A stretch of DNA of 64,000 bases from Oceanicoccus sp. (GCF_029238675.1 NZ_JAQWFR010000017.1:1-64000); one strand, 5' to 3'; counted from the stretch's first letter, positions 19,085 through 27,466 are shown. Notes: a model not told the origin generated them from the letters alone. Translations and numbers: made by a program.

Positions 19085-20035
19085 ATGAAATATTTGCTGC
19101 TAATGACGAGTGCTCTGTTAAGCGCCTCAGCCTGGTCTTTGACGACCCTGGAGGTGCCAACGGGAGAAACCTATACCGTAGCGGTTGATCAGCAGCGCTT
19201 GTCATTAACATCACTCACCCTGGGTGACGGTGCGCGTATTCGTTTTGCTGACGGCGTTAGTCAATGGCAGGTAAGAGCCGATCGGGCTGTTATTGGTTCA
19301 GACGTACTTATTGAGGGAGCCGGTGCCAGCGGTGAGACAACAGCCGTTAGTGCTAAAGCACAATCGGGTTCCAGCTGTAAAGATGGCCTGGCCGGTGAAA
19401 ACGGTGCAAAGGGCATTGATGGTAGCAATGGTGTTTCTATTCGCCTGCAGATAGGCCTGGTAAGCCTGGGAGATATGCTAATTAATACCAGCGGTGGTCA
19501 TGGCGGTATAGGCGCTCAGGGCGGTAATGGCGGTGACGCTGGTGGTTTTGAAAAAAAATGTTCCCGTGCACCTGTCGGCGGTGATGCCGGGGCCGGTGGC
19601 GCTGGCGGTGCTGGTGGTGATGCCGGTGACATTACGGTGCTTTTTTGGGCGGCTGACCCTGCTTTGAATGTATCACCGGTGGCGAATTTGATCCGTACTG
19701 AAGCCAGCCCGGGTAATGGCGGCGAAGCTGGCCAGCCTGGCCAGCCCGGTGCCGGCAGTGGTGGCCGCTATGTGAAGCGCAAAACCTTAACCGGCAGCCG
19801 AGTGTGGGTAGCCGGTGGTTCCGAGGGCGCCACCGCAGAGGCGGGTGCCCCGGGAAAAACCGGAGACCAGGCTAAGGTTCTGGTGGAGCAGGCACTGATA
19901 TCGGTGGCACCTGCGCTTATGCCCGCTCGAAGTAAACCCCTTACGGCTTCGTCGCAGCAAGCCGAGATTGAAGCCATCAAGCAGGAACTGCGCTCGTTAA
20001 TACAACGTTTAGAGCAGTTAGAGGTCTCGCAATAA
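19085..20035 (+). CDS. Secreted glycine-rich collagen-like protein, unknown function
   Basis: A 316-residue protein I cannot assign to a named family. It has a signal peptide (1-18), a beta-rich N-terminal part (20-90), a long Gly/Ala-rich low-complexity region (95-265) with repeated GG(N/D)AG-type units, two lone cysteines (98 and 159) that might pair, and a short C-terminal coiled coil (292-314). I chose ATG 19085, with GGGG seven bases ahead and a clean signal peptide; a TTG at 19034 would add 17 non-signal residues. It follows urtE in the same direction, so it may be expressed with urea uptake. It could be an envelope or surface protein; that is speculation. Confidence 0.7.
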   Translation: MKYLLLMTSALLSASAWSLTTLEVPTGETYTVAVDQQRLSLTSLTLGDGARIRFADGVSQWQVRADRAVIGSDVLIEGAGASGETTAVSAKAQSGSSCKDGLAGENGAKGIDGSNGVSIRLQIGLVSLGDMLINTSGGHGGIGAQGGNGGDAGGFEKKCSRAPVGGDAGAGGAGGAGGDAGDITVLFWAADPALNVSPVANLIRTEASPGNGGEAGQPGQPGAGSGGRYVKRKTLTGSRVWVAGGSEGATAEAGAPGKTGDQAKVLVEQALISVAPALMPARSKPLTASSQQAEIEAIKQELRSLIQRLEQLEVSQ

Positions 20036-20054
20036 GCTGTTCTACCTAACGCTT

Positions 20055-20077
20055 GCCTACTTGTGGAGCAGGCTTTT
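20055..20077 (+). terminator. Possible terminator after the glycine-rich gene
   Basis: GCCTAC and GCAGGC flank the loop TTGTGGA with one mismatch, followed by TTTT. It lies about 20 bp after the stop codon. The stem is short and the T-tract weak. Confidence 0.35.
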
Positions 20078-20134
20078 ATCTTGTTCCCCCGATTAATCCC
20101 TCCGATCCTGGATATTGCCCTAATCAAGTTCTGC

Positions 20135-20160
20135 ATTTATGCCCATAAAGGGGCATAAAT
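20135..20160. repeat. Perfect 10-bp inverted repeat
   Basis: ATTTATGCCC (20135-20144) and GGGCATAAAT (20151-20160) are perfect complements around the loop ATAAAG. No T-tract follows directly. It lies upstream of the NtrC-like dyads and could be an RNA hairpin or operator. Confidence 0.5.
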
Positions 20161-20199
20161 AGGGCTTTTCAGGCCCCTGAATCCCCCAAAAAAACAAAA

Positions 20200-20216
20200 T
20201 GCACTTATTGGGTGCG
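20200..20216 (+). promoter_or_regulatory. NtrC-like enhancer site
   Basis: TGCACTTATTGGGTGCG fits TGCAC-N7-GTGCA with one mismatch at the last base. Its centre lies about 148 bp before the predicted sigma-54 start site (near 20356), a normal enhancer distance. A weaker, 2-bp wider dyad AGCACCATAGATGGGCGCA at 20229-20247 is centred 30 bp further on, about three helical turns. Confidence 0.6.
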
Positions 20217-20328
20217 CAATTTTCACAGAGCACCATAGATGGGCGCAAACAGGCGCCACTTTGGGGTTGTTCTGGTTTTTTATTGCTAATTATTATTTAA
20301 CCTATTGATTTTAATGGCTATTTTAAAG

Positions 20329-20345
20329 TTGGTATGCCCCGTGCT
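20329..20345 (+). promoter_or_regulatory. Sigma-54 (RpoN) promoter for the TorF-like gene
   Basis: TTGGTATGCCCCGTGCT has GG (20331-20332) and GC (20343-20344) with exactly ten bases between, as required for -24/-12 promoters. Predicted transcript start is near 20356, with a leader of about 87 bases. Its alignment with the upstream NtrC-like dyads strengthens the call. Confidence 0.65.
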
Positions 20346-20442
20346 AAACAGAGGTATAGCTCTTGTTTTGTGAGTGTTAATTAACGCGAGCTAGCACAGA
20401 TGATATTAATTAGAATTTTCTTAGAACTTGGAGATAGTGAGA

Positions 20443-21096
20443 ATGAAAACAGTAAAGACATTATTAGCAGCGGCAGTAGTTGCTTCAACAGTAGCAACCC
20501 CAGCAGTGGCTGAAATAGAAGTGGCTGCATCAGCGGCTGTTGCCAATATGTACCTGTGGCGTGGTCAGGACCTGAGTAACGGTTCACCAGCAGTTTCAGG
20601 TGACATCACTGCCAGCCTGGGCGGCGCCTATGCCGGTGTTTGGGCATCATCAGGTGACGATGCAATGGGTCAGGAGTATGACGTATACGCAGGTTACGGT
20701 TTGGAGCTGGCTGGCTTTACTGTTGACGCTAGCGTGTGGACTTATGTTTACCCTGGTGACGAAGAGTTGGGTGAAGCGGGTAACTTGTCTGAAGCCGTCT
20801 TGTCTGTTGGCTACGGTCCTTTCTCTGTTTCTTACCTGGATAACATTGCCGGTGGTAGCGGTTACTCATACATCACGGTTGGTGCTGAAATGGGTAAATT
20901 CTCAGCGACTGTGGGTATGACAGATTCAGATGACGTTGAAGATGTAAGCACGGACTATGTGCACCTCGATATCAGCTATGCCTACAACGACAACCTGTCT
21001 TTCACTGTCAGCCAAGTAATTGATGAAGATACTGACGGTTCTGTGGAAGATGATCTTCACTTTGTACTTTCTTACAGCCTGCCAATCGGCGAGTAA
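20443..21096 (+). CDS. TorF-family putative outer-membrane porin
   Basis: A 217-residue secreted beta-rich protein with a signal peptide (1-23, ending AVA). The opening NMYLWRGQDLSNGSPAVSGDI and YAGVWASSG segments match the proteobacterial gcw_chp/TorF family. Alternating hydrophobic strands and a final SYSLPIG fit a small outer-membrane barrel. I chose ATG 20443 behind GGAG (20430-20433); a TTG at 20428 is a poorer start. The sigma-54 promoter and position between urt and glnK-amtB suggest a role in nitrogen-compound passage across the outer membrane. The substrate is inferred, not shown. Confidence 0.75.
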   Translation: MKTVKTLLAAAVVASTVATPAVAEIEVAASAAVANMYLWRGQDLSNGSPAVSGDITASLGGAYAGVWASSGDDAMGQEYDVYAGYGLELAGFTVDASVWTYVYPGDEELGEAGNLSEAVLSVGYGPFSVSYLDNIAGGSGYSYITVGAEMGKFSATVGMTDSDDVEDVSTDYVHLDISYAYNDNLSFTVSQVIDEDTDGSVEDDLHFVLSYSLPIGE

Positions 21097-21185
21097 GTTT
21101 GTGTAATCCGGGTTATTGGCAAGCTTGCTGATAATCCAAACCTTTTAGTGCTTTGTCTCCCCCGACTTTTGATGGCACTAATTTG

Positions 21186-21217
21186 GTCAGCTGCGTTGCG
21201 GCGCAGCTGACCCTTTT
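21186..21217 (+). terminator. Intrinsic terminator after the TorF-like gene
   Basis: Perfect stem GGTCAGCTGCG / CGCAGCTGACC around a short TTGCGG loop, followed by CTTTT. It is about 90 bp after the gene and 70 bp before glnK, so it likely limits readthrough between the two units. Confidence 0.75.
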
Positions 21218-21269
21218 AACATTATTTAGTCACACTGGTTTTAATAATCCCTGTGTACTAATCAACTAA

Positions 21270-21626
<357 letters not shown>

Positions 21627-21687
21627 GTTAAGGGTTTTTACTCTGGCTTTTTAACTAAACGAGCTTAGCCTTTTGGAGGGCTGAACG

Positions 21688-22920
21688 ATGGAAAACGAAA
21701 TTTTTCAATTACAGTATGCGCTCGACACATTTTATTTCTTAATTTGTGGCGCGCTGGTTATGTGGATGGCAGCAGGTTTTGCCATGTTAGAAGCGGGCCT
21801 GGTTCGCTCTAAAAATACCACAGAAATCTTAACCAAGAACGTTGCTCTATACGCAATCTCTTGCATTATGTATATGGTTTGCGGTTACGCAATCATGTAC
21901 GGCGGCGACATTATGCTTGCCACCATTACTGGCGACGGTGTAACCGGCGCTGAAGAAGCTGCGACTTACGCACCTTCCGCTGACTTTTTCTTCCAGGTAG
22001 TGTTTGTTGCTACTGCAATGTCGATTGTTTCCGGTGCCGTTGCTGAGCGTATGAAGCTTTGGGCTTTCCTGGCTTTCGCTGTGGTAATGACTGGTTACAT
22101 CTACCCAATGGAAGGTTCATGGACTTGGGGTGGCAATGCCGTATTTGGTATGTACACACTTGGCGACTTGGGTTTCTCTGACTTCGCTGGTTCCGGTATC
22201 GTTCATATGTCTGGTGCTGCTGCGGCTCTAGCGGGTGTTCTACTGCTAGGCGCCCGTAAAGGTAAGTACGGCCCTAACGGTGAAGTTAACGCAATCCCTG
22301 GTGCTAACCTGCCTTTGGCGACTTTAGGTACCTTCATCCTGTGGATGGGTTGGTTCGGTTTCAACGGCGGTTCTGTATTGGCAACAGCCAGTGTAGAAAG
22401 TGCAAACAGTGTTGCGGTGGTATTTATGAATACTAACGCTGCTGCTGCCGGTGGCCTGGTTGCTGCTCTTATCGTTGCTCGCACCCTGTTCGGCAAAGCG
22501 GATCTGACGATGGCTCTTAACGGTGCTTTGGCTGGTCTGGTAGCTATTACTGCTGAGCCTTCAACACCTACTGCCCTGCAAGCAACTTTGTTCGGCGCTG
22601 TTGGTGGTGCTCTGGTTGTATTCTCTATCCTGACGCTAGACAAGCTGAAAATTGATGACCCTGTAGGTGCTATCTCTGTTCACGGTGTTGTTGGTCTGTT
22701 AGGTCTGTTACTGGTTCCCCTAACTAACGACGGTTCAAGCTTTTCTGGTCAGTTGATCGGTGCCGCGACTATCTTTGTTTGGGTATTCGTAGCCAGCTTG
22801 ATTGTTTGGGGTATTCTGAAAGCGGTAATCGGTATCAGAGTCTCTGATGAGGAAGAGTACGAAGGTGTAGATCTATCTGAATGTGGTATGGAAGCCTACC
22901 CAGAGTTTACTAATAAGTAA
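21688..22920 (+). CDS. amtB: Ammonium transporter AmtB
   Basis: A 410-residue Amt/Mep/Rh channel with about 11 membrane helices. The two pore histidines are in GSGIVHMSG and ISVHGVVGLLG. MWMAAGFAMLEAGLVRSKNT near the N-terminus is typical. There is no cleaved signal peptide, unlike E. coli AmtB. Strong GGAGGG ribosome site and a good terminator after it. GlnK just upstream would gate it. Confidence 0.95.
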   Translation: MENEIFQLQYALDTFYFLICGALVMWMAAGFAMLEAGLVRSKNTTEILTKNVALYAISCIMYMVCGYAIMYGGDIMLATITGDGVTGAEEAATYAPSADFFFQVVFVATAMSIVSGAVAERMKLWAFLAFAVVMTGYIYPMEGSWTWGGNAVFGMYTLGDLGFSDFAGSGIVHMSGAAAALAGVLLLGARKGKYGPNGEVNAIPGANLPLATLGTFILWMGWFGFNGGSVLATASVESANSVAVVFMNTNAAAAGGLVAALIVARTLFGKADLTMALNGALAGLVAITAEPSTPTALQATLFGAVGGALVVFSILTLDKLKIDDPVGAISVHGVVGLLGLLLVPLTNDGSSFSGQLIGAATIFVWVFVASLIVWGILKAVIGIRVSDEEEYEGVDLSECGMEAYPEFTNK

Positions 22921-22945
22921 TAGGATTATTGCTAGTGACTAACTA

Positions 22946-22970
22946 AGGGCGTCTTCGGGCGCCCTTTTTT
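22946..22970 (+). terminator. Intrinsic terminator of glnK-amtB
   Basis: AGGGCGTC / GGCGCCCT form an 8-bp stem with a TTCG tetraloop, followed by TTTTTT. Fifteen bases of it, CTTCGGGCGCCCTTT (22953-22967), recur at 24652-24666 on the far side of the hipBA pair. Confidence 0.93.
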
Positions 22971-23000
22971 GTTCTTGTCAGACAAGTTCGTAGAGCATGA

Positions 23001-24182
23001 CTATTTATATTTTGGTTTTTTATCGTGTCTAAATGCCCCTTCAGAGTAAATCATCGCAGATGATAGCGATTTTCTAAGTGAATCCTTCAGGCCGGGCATA
23101 AGATTGATAGCATCAAAGCTTTGGTAAAAATCATTGAGTAAGTCAGCATATTCCTCAATGATGGCTTGGCCATTGCGCAGGCCAAAAGGAACACCAAAAT
23201 TTGTCAGGGTTTTCCTGTCTGGGAATATTTTCGCCCCTTTCATTTTAAGCGCCATGGTATTGTCAAGATGTGGGTATATCAGAGTATGGGTAATATCGTA
23301 AGGCGGTGTCAGAGTAATATTCTGGCGGTCCTGACTATACTGAAGCGCAAAGTTTTTCAGGTGTGCATCTCCATTACCAATTAAGCAGTTAAAAATAATA
23401 TAGCGATACATGCGTTCCATCTGTTCCTGAGAGTGTGTGTAATCCCACGTTGCACGCATCAAGGTCTCATATTTTCCACGGTATTTTGGTTGCCCGGTTA
23501 GTACAGTAAAATCTTCAAAGGCCAATTGCTGGCCGTCATTGATATCAAATCGTTCTATAACAAAACTCATATGATCGTCAGATAGCCAAAAATTTGGAGG
23601 GTTTAGTCCGACATGTTTTGCTGCAGACATACAAATATATTCATTGACTGTAAGTTGCTCAAATTCATCATCAAAGGTTTTAACTATTAAGTCATTCTGA
23701 TGAATAGTTGATCGGCCAGAAATTGGCACCATGACTTTGGGTTGAACTCCAGACAGTATTCCACTCAGGTAATAGCGATCAAGCAGCTCTGCAAAAATAG
23801 GTTTGCTTCCTCGCCAATGAAGGATGTCATCAAGGGAAAGTTGCTCATTGTTTCCTGCCACTATTGTGGACTCAACGGTTATATGGCCAATGCCATTGTC
23901 GCGTTGAAGGGCAAGCAGATAAAGATCATTAACAGTTGCATAGCGTTCTAACCTTTCAGCGATGTAACGCCGAACATAACCTTCAGGCAGGTTCTGTCGG
24001 AATACTGGATGCAGTTCGCCATAGTTGTAAGGTGCATCGCGCAATGGCATGTTAAGTGAGCAGGGTGGGCAATCTGGGCTCTCATAATAAAATGCATACT
24101 CAGCCGGTTGGGCCAATCTTCCCGCATGTTGACCAAAGGATGAAATGCTGACTTCTTTTATGCGATTAGGCAGGTCAATCAT
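23001..24182 (-). CDS. hipA: HipA-type serine/threonine kinase toxin
   Basis: About 393 residues with HipA architecture: an N-terminal HipA_N/couple domain (about 1-110) and a C-terminal kinase domain. Visible are VIERFDI, the catalytic-loop GNGDAHLKNFAL, and PPYDIT with a metal-binding Asp. HipA kinases phosphorylate glutamyl-tRNA synthetase or related targets and cause growth arrest; the partner HTH protein neutralises them. I chose ATG 24182, with GGAGAG six bases ahead; ATG 24185 and 24194 are alternatives. It overlaps the antitoxin stop by 8 bp, so the two are coupled. Whether it is the long HipA or another subfamily needs alignment. Confidence 0.85.
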   Translation of the reverse strand: MIDLPNRIKEVSISSFGQHAGRLAQPAEYAFYYESPDCPPCSLNMPLRDAPYNYGELHPVFRQNLPEGYVRRYIAERLERYATVNDLYLLALQRDNGIGHITVESTIVAGNNEQLSLDDILHWRGSKPIFAELLDRYYLSGILSGVQPKVMVPISGRSTIHQNDLIVKTFDDEFEQLTVNEYICMSAAKHVGLNPPNFWLSDDHMSFVIERFDINDGQQLAFEDFTVLTGQPKYRGKYETLMRATWDYTHSQEQMERMYRYIIFNCLIGNGDAHLKNFALQYSQDRQNITLTPPYDITHTLIYPHLDNTMALKMKGAKIFPDRKTLTNFGVPFGLRNGQAIIEEYADLLNDFYQSFDAINLMPGLKDSLRKSLSSAMIYSEGAFRHDKKPKYK

Positions 24183-24441
24183 CATTCTCTCCATAGTGAT
24201 CGCCCAAATTATCCAGATTTGGGAAGGGGCTTAGTTTATGTGATAGCCCAAGTTCATAGCCTGCACAATGGATATAGCGCAGCAGAATAGCCAATGAGCC
24301 GGTGAATTGACCACGCTCAATATCTGATATGGTTTGCCGGTCGATTTTAATTTTTTTCCCTAAAGCTTGCTGGGTGTATTTTTGTTCTTTTCGCCAGGTC
24401 GCCAAGGCTTGCCCCATAGTCTTCAATTCATCAAATTGCAT
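24175..24441 (-). CDS. hipB: HipB-like XRE-family antitoxin
   Basis: An 88-residue helix-turn-helix protein; KYTQQALGKKIKIDRQTISD is the DNA-binding region (about 21-40). It should bind HipA and repress the operon. A start at 24519 would add 26 residues but place the gene across two of the three operators; ATG 24441 leaves all three upstream, so I prefer it. No strong ribosome site precedes either. The stop overlaps the hipA start. Confidence 0.8.
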   Translation of the reverse strand: MQFDELKTMGQALATWRKEQKYTQQALGKKIKIDRQTISDIERGQFTGSLAILLRYIHCAGYELGLSHKLSPFPNLDNLGDHYGENDD

Positions 24442-24460
24442 GGCTGTAAGCTCATATGTT

Positions 24461-24558
24461 TGTCGGTATATAACGGCAATATAGTGATGGCTGGCATAAT
24501 TGTCAATATATGGCGACATTTCTGTAAGTTTATGGACTGGTGTCGCTATATAGTGACA
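24461..24558 (-). promoter_or_regulatory. Three 18-bp hipBA operators at 40-bp spacing
   Basis: TGTCGGTATATAACGGCA (24461-24478), TGTCAATATATGGCGACA (24501-24518) and TGTCGCTATATAGTGACA (24541-24558) are related near-palindromes with the pattern TGTC-N10-GACA or close to it. Start-to-start spacing is exactly 40 bp twice, near four helical turns, so dimers would sit on one DNA face. All lie just upstream of the antitoxin gene, fitting cooperative autorepression. Confidence 0.7.
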
Positions 24559-24584
24559 TTGTGTGGATGGCTAGAATTGGGAAT

Positions 24585-24860
24585 TTAGTTGGATATACGT
24601 GAAAGAACAGTGAAAGCGAACAGTGAAAGTGTCTGTCCCATTGCTCCCCACCTTCGGGCGCCCTTTACCCTTGCCCTATGTTCTATGCCTGGCTTAACGG
24701 AGTAGGATTGCCCCTGGCTAATTGTGATAGTGCTTTCAGGTGTGTCTATTAACACCGTACCCGATAATACGATGAAGGTTTCATCAGCTGCATCTTCACC
24801 GATGGTTTCTGAAAACCATTGATCATTGTTATTGGCGATTTCTTCAAAAAAGTTCTTCAT
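24585..24860 (-). CDS. Short cupin-domain protein with altered C-terminus
   Basis: About 91 residues from MKNFFEEI (24860); an ATG at 24878 adds six. The core DAADETFIVLSGTVLIDTPE, QGQSYSVKPG and IEHRARVKG form the conserved strands of a single cupin barrel. After RVKG the sequence departs from a normal cupin: the last 25 or so codons come from DNA with the amtB-terminator-like segment and three GTGAAAG repeats. This suggests the original 3' end was replaced. Function unknown; the product may be inactive. Confidence 0.55.
   Translation of the reverse strand: MKNFFEEIANNNDQWFSETIGEDAADETFIVLSGTVLIDTPESTITISQGQSYSVKPGIEHRARVKGARRWGAMGQTLSLFAFTVLSRISN
24652..24666. repeat. 15-bp copy of the amtB terminator core
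   Basis: CTTCGGGCGCCCTTT is identical and in the same orientation as 22953-22967 inside the amtB terminator. The two copies bracket hipBA (1.7 kb). Here the left half of the hairpin is missing, so it is not a terminator. Possibly an attachment-site or insertion scar. Confidence 0.5.
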
Positions 24861-25082
24861 ATTCAAGGTGCATAACATTTATATACTGCACATACGCGCA
24901 TAACAAAGGCTGCGCTTAATAACCGAGCCAATCCCCATCTTTAATGAGACACTCTAAGGCAAGAAATTCCCACCTTAAACAATCACATTTGTTTAAATAT
25001 CAGGGTTAAGGTTCAAAGGTTGCCGTGCAAGTTTACGCATGGCCGAAATAGTAGGGCTGGGATGGATGTGAGAGGGGGGTGT

Positions 25083-25107
25083 GGATTCCCGCCTACGCGG
25101 GAATGAC
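25083..25107. repeat. Short hairpin form of the dispersed repeat
   Basis: GGATTCCCGCC-tac-GCGGGAATGAC is the right arm of the 103-bp element without left arm or centre. It stands alone in the cupin-PII gap. Confidence 0.75.
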
Positions 25108-25267
25108 GGTTGACGGTTTAGGAGGGGCGGCAAATAAGGCCGGCGCTCTTCGTTTTCTTAGGTACGTTGGCCAATTAGAGTAACCATTGTCATCGGTGCC
25201 GGTTCTTTAGATCGGTCATTAGCCCTCAGCGGCCCATTTTTCCTGTAAGCCCTTGCTTTTCATCCAG

Positions 25268-25683
<416 letters not shown>

Positions 25684-25695
25684 GCTGATTCTTCG

Positions 25696-25720
25696 AGGGC
25701 CTTACACCGCTAAGGCCCTT
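25696..25720. terminator. Hairpin between convergent PII and DUF523 genes
   Basis: AGGGCCTTA / TAAGGCCCT form a perfect 9-bp stem around CACCGC. It starts 12 bp after the PII stop and overlaps the last codons of the convergent DUF523 gene. No strong T-tract on either side, so termination efficiency is uncertain. Confidence 0.5.
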
Positions 25721-26418
25721 AGTAATATCTCCCAATACCGTTCCTGAGTACCTGCTTTCATTGACGCTTCCAAGGCTGCTTGTTGTTGATTGGGTAGCAC
25801 GTTGATGATGGTTACATAATGTTTGTGTACAGCAGCCAGGCCTTGCTGCTGACAGCCCAGACGTAAATCCCTTAGTAATTGACACTGAAAAATAAACTGC
25901 TGGCATTGCTGCTCGGTGGCTAAGTCTTGCTCTTCCTGTATTGGAAGCCATGGCAGGGTTTGCTGAACATAGGCGGCCTGCAAGCCGCTGCCAACGCCAA
26001 TGTCTTCACCCTCTGAATTAAAAATTGGCGTGCTGTTAATTCCGCAGCTGGGGGACCGGGCTTTAAAAATATAACCGCATAGGGAAGGGGCTAGCTTATC
26101 AATACTCTGTTGCCGAAATTGTTCAAGTTGGGGTGTCGGGTTGAGATTTTTATCGTCTCGACCCATCGCTTCTATTTGGTCGCCGGTACGGACTAATTGA
26201 ATGGGTGGGCGGGGTGTAGTCATCCCTGCACCTACCTCGGGGCATATCGGCAATAAAGTTAAAGCGTTAGATAAGAGTGTTGAAGTGGTTGCTAGTCTTT
26301 TGCTGGTGCCATCATAACGAACCGCCTCGCCATTAAGGCAGGCGCTGATAGCAACCTGTGGTTTTTCTGGCGGATTTTCTTTGATAAAAAAAGAAAATTC
26401 GTCTGGAATTTTTAGCAT
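25702..26418 (-). CDS. DUF523 protein with partial YbgA-like tail
   Basis: A 238-residue protein. Residues about 20-160 form DUF523, with ISACLNGEAVRYDG, LLPICPEVGAGM and KARSPSCGI carrying conserved cysteines that may bind a metal. The rest (about 168-238) resembles the first part of DUF1722/YbgA but is shorter than the usual DUF523-DUF1722 fusion (about 320 residues). Function unknown. No signal peptide; likely cytoplasmic. Probably monocistronic. Confidence 0.78.
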   Translation of the reverse strand: MLKIPDEFSFFIKENPPEKPQVAISACLNGEAVRYDGTSKRLATTSTLLSNALTLLPICPEVGAGMTTPRPPIQLVRTGDQIEAMGRDDKNLNPTPQLEQFRQQSIDKLAPSLCGYIFKARSPSCGINSTPIFNSEGEDIGVGSGLQAAYVQQTLPWLPIQEEQDLATEQQCQQFIFQCQLLRDLRLGCQQQGLAAVHKHYVTIINVLPNQQQAALEASMKAGTQERYWEILLRALAV

Positions 26419-26515
26419 GTAGATAACCGCTGAGATACAAAAAATTGTAGTAAAAAGCGCGAGCAGACGAAATTATATTAGAACGAATCAAGCTAAATAA
26501 ACATTGTTTCTCTAT

Positions 26516-27442
26516 TCAAAGATCTTTTGCTTTATCAGTTTTTCTATTCGCCCTCGGGTGAGCTTTATCATAGACCTTGGCCAGGTGCTGAAAATCCAAA
26601 TGAGTATAAACCTGCGTGGTAGAAATATTGGCGTGGCCCAATAATTCCTGCACTGCTCGCAAGTCACCGCTGGATTCCAGCATATGGCTGGCAAAAGAAT
26701 GGCGTAACATATGGGGGTGTACGCTTTGGTTAACACCTTGTTGCAGGCTGTATTTTTTTAATCGCAGTTGAATTGAACGTTGGCCAAGTCGGCGACCTTG
26801 TTTAGATAAAAATACCGCGCCATCTGCCGGATTCACCTCTTCACGAACAGACAGCCAATCTTTTATTGCCTTAACCGCAAAGCTGCCAATGGGAAGTGTA
26901 CGGGTTTTTCTACCCTTACCAGTGACTGTAATTAAGGCCTGGGGCAAATCAATATCCTGAAGATTTAAATCTACCAATTCTGATAAACGTAAACCGGAAG
27001 AATAAAATAATTCCAGAATGGCTCTGTCCCTTATGCTTAACCAGTCATCACCCTCTATCGACAGTAATTGCTGCATATTGTCAGCATCTAAAGCCTTGGG
27101 TAATTTTTTAGCGGATTTTGGTGCCTGAATGCCCAGTGCGGGATTATTCTTTTCTCCCTGGCGACTGCGGTATTTGTAAAAACTGCGCAGGGCAGATAGT
27201 GCCCGTTGTAAACTGGGGCCCGCTAAGCCGCCGCGATGTAATTGCGCCACCCATTGTCTAACATCGGCACTATGGGCTTGGGTAGGGTCGGTAATATTTT
27301 TTTGCAGACAGTAAGCGGAGAACTTTTCTAAATCGCGGCGGTAGTTGCTAAGGGTATGAGATGACAACTGACGAGCTGTTTCTAAATAATGAAGAAATTC
27401 ATTAATTAGTTGTTGCCAGTGATCACCTTCTTTCTTATTCAT
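26516..27442 (-). CDS. xerC: Tyrosine recombinase XerC
   Basis: A 308-residue recombinase acting with XerD at dif to resolve chromosome dimers. The N-terminal SAM-like core-binding domain (about 1-95) precedes the catalytic domain with Arg in SSGLRLSELVDL, Lys in VTGKGRKTRTLPIG, HMLRHSFASHML, LLGHANISTTQ and the nucleophile Tyr in VYTHLDF. It lies in the conserved run lptM-lysA-dapF-DUF484-xerC, which supports XerC rather than XerD or a phage integrase. Confidence 0.94.
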   Translation of the reverse strand: MNKKEGDHWQQLINEFLHYLETARQLSSHTLSNYRRDLEKFSAYCLQKNITDPTQAHSADVRQWVAQLHRGGLAGPSLQRALSALRSFYKYRSRQGEKNNPALGIQAPKSAKKLPKALDADNMQQLLSIEGDDWLSIRDRAILELFYSSGLRLSELVDLNLQDIDLPQALITVTGKGRKTRTLPIGSFAVKAIKDWLSVREEVNPADGAVFLSKQGRRLGQRSIQLRLKKYSLQQGVNQSVHPHMLRHSFASHMLESSGDLRAVQELLGHANISTTQVYTHLDFQHLAKVYDKAHPRANRKTDKAKDL

Positions 27443-27466
27443 TAATCGCTCCGCTGGCGATGGACT

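Larger units (their letters stand above)
20036..20442. other. Regulatory gap before the TorF-like gene
   Basis: A 407-bp non-coding region. In order it holds a weak terminator-like hairpin (20055-20077), a perfect 10-bp inverted repeat (20135-20160), an NtrC-like dyad (20200-20216), a weaker second dyad (20229-20247) and a sigma-54-type promoter (20329-20345). The last three have the spacing of a classical NtrC enhancer and promoter. Confidence 0.7.

Noticed and set aside
21173-21187. Sigma-54-like TGGCAC element before glnK
   Set aside because: The -24 half is perfect but -12 reads TGGT, and the start would fall inside the terminator hairpin.
22203-22643. 146-residue minus-strand ORF inside amtB
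   Set aside because: Fully antisense to a clear ammonium transporter; Ala/Arg/Pro-rich composition is that of a shadow frame.
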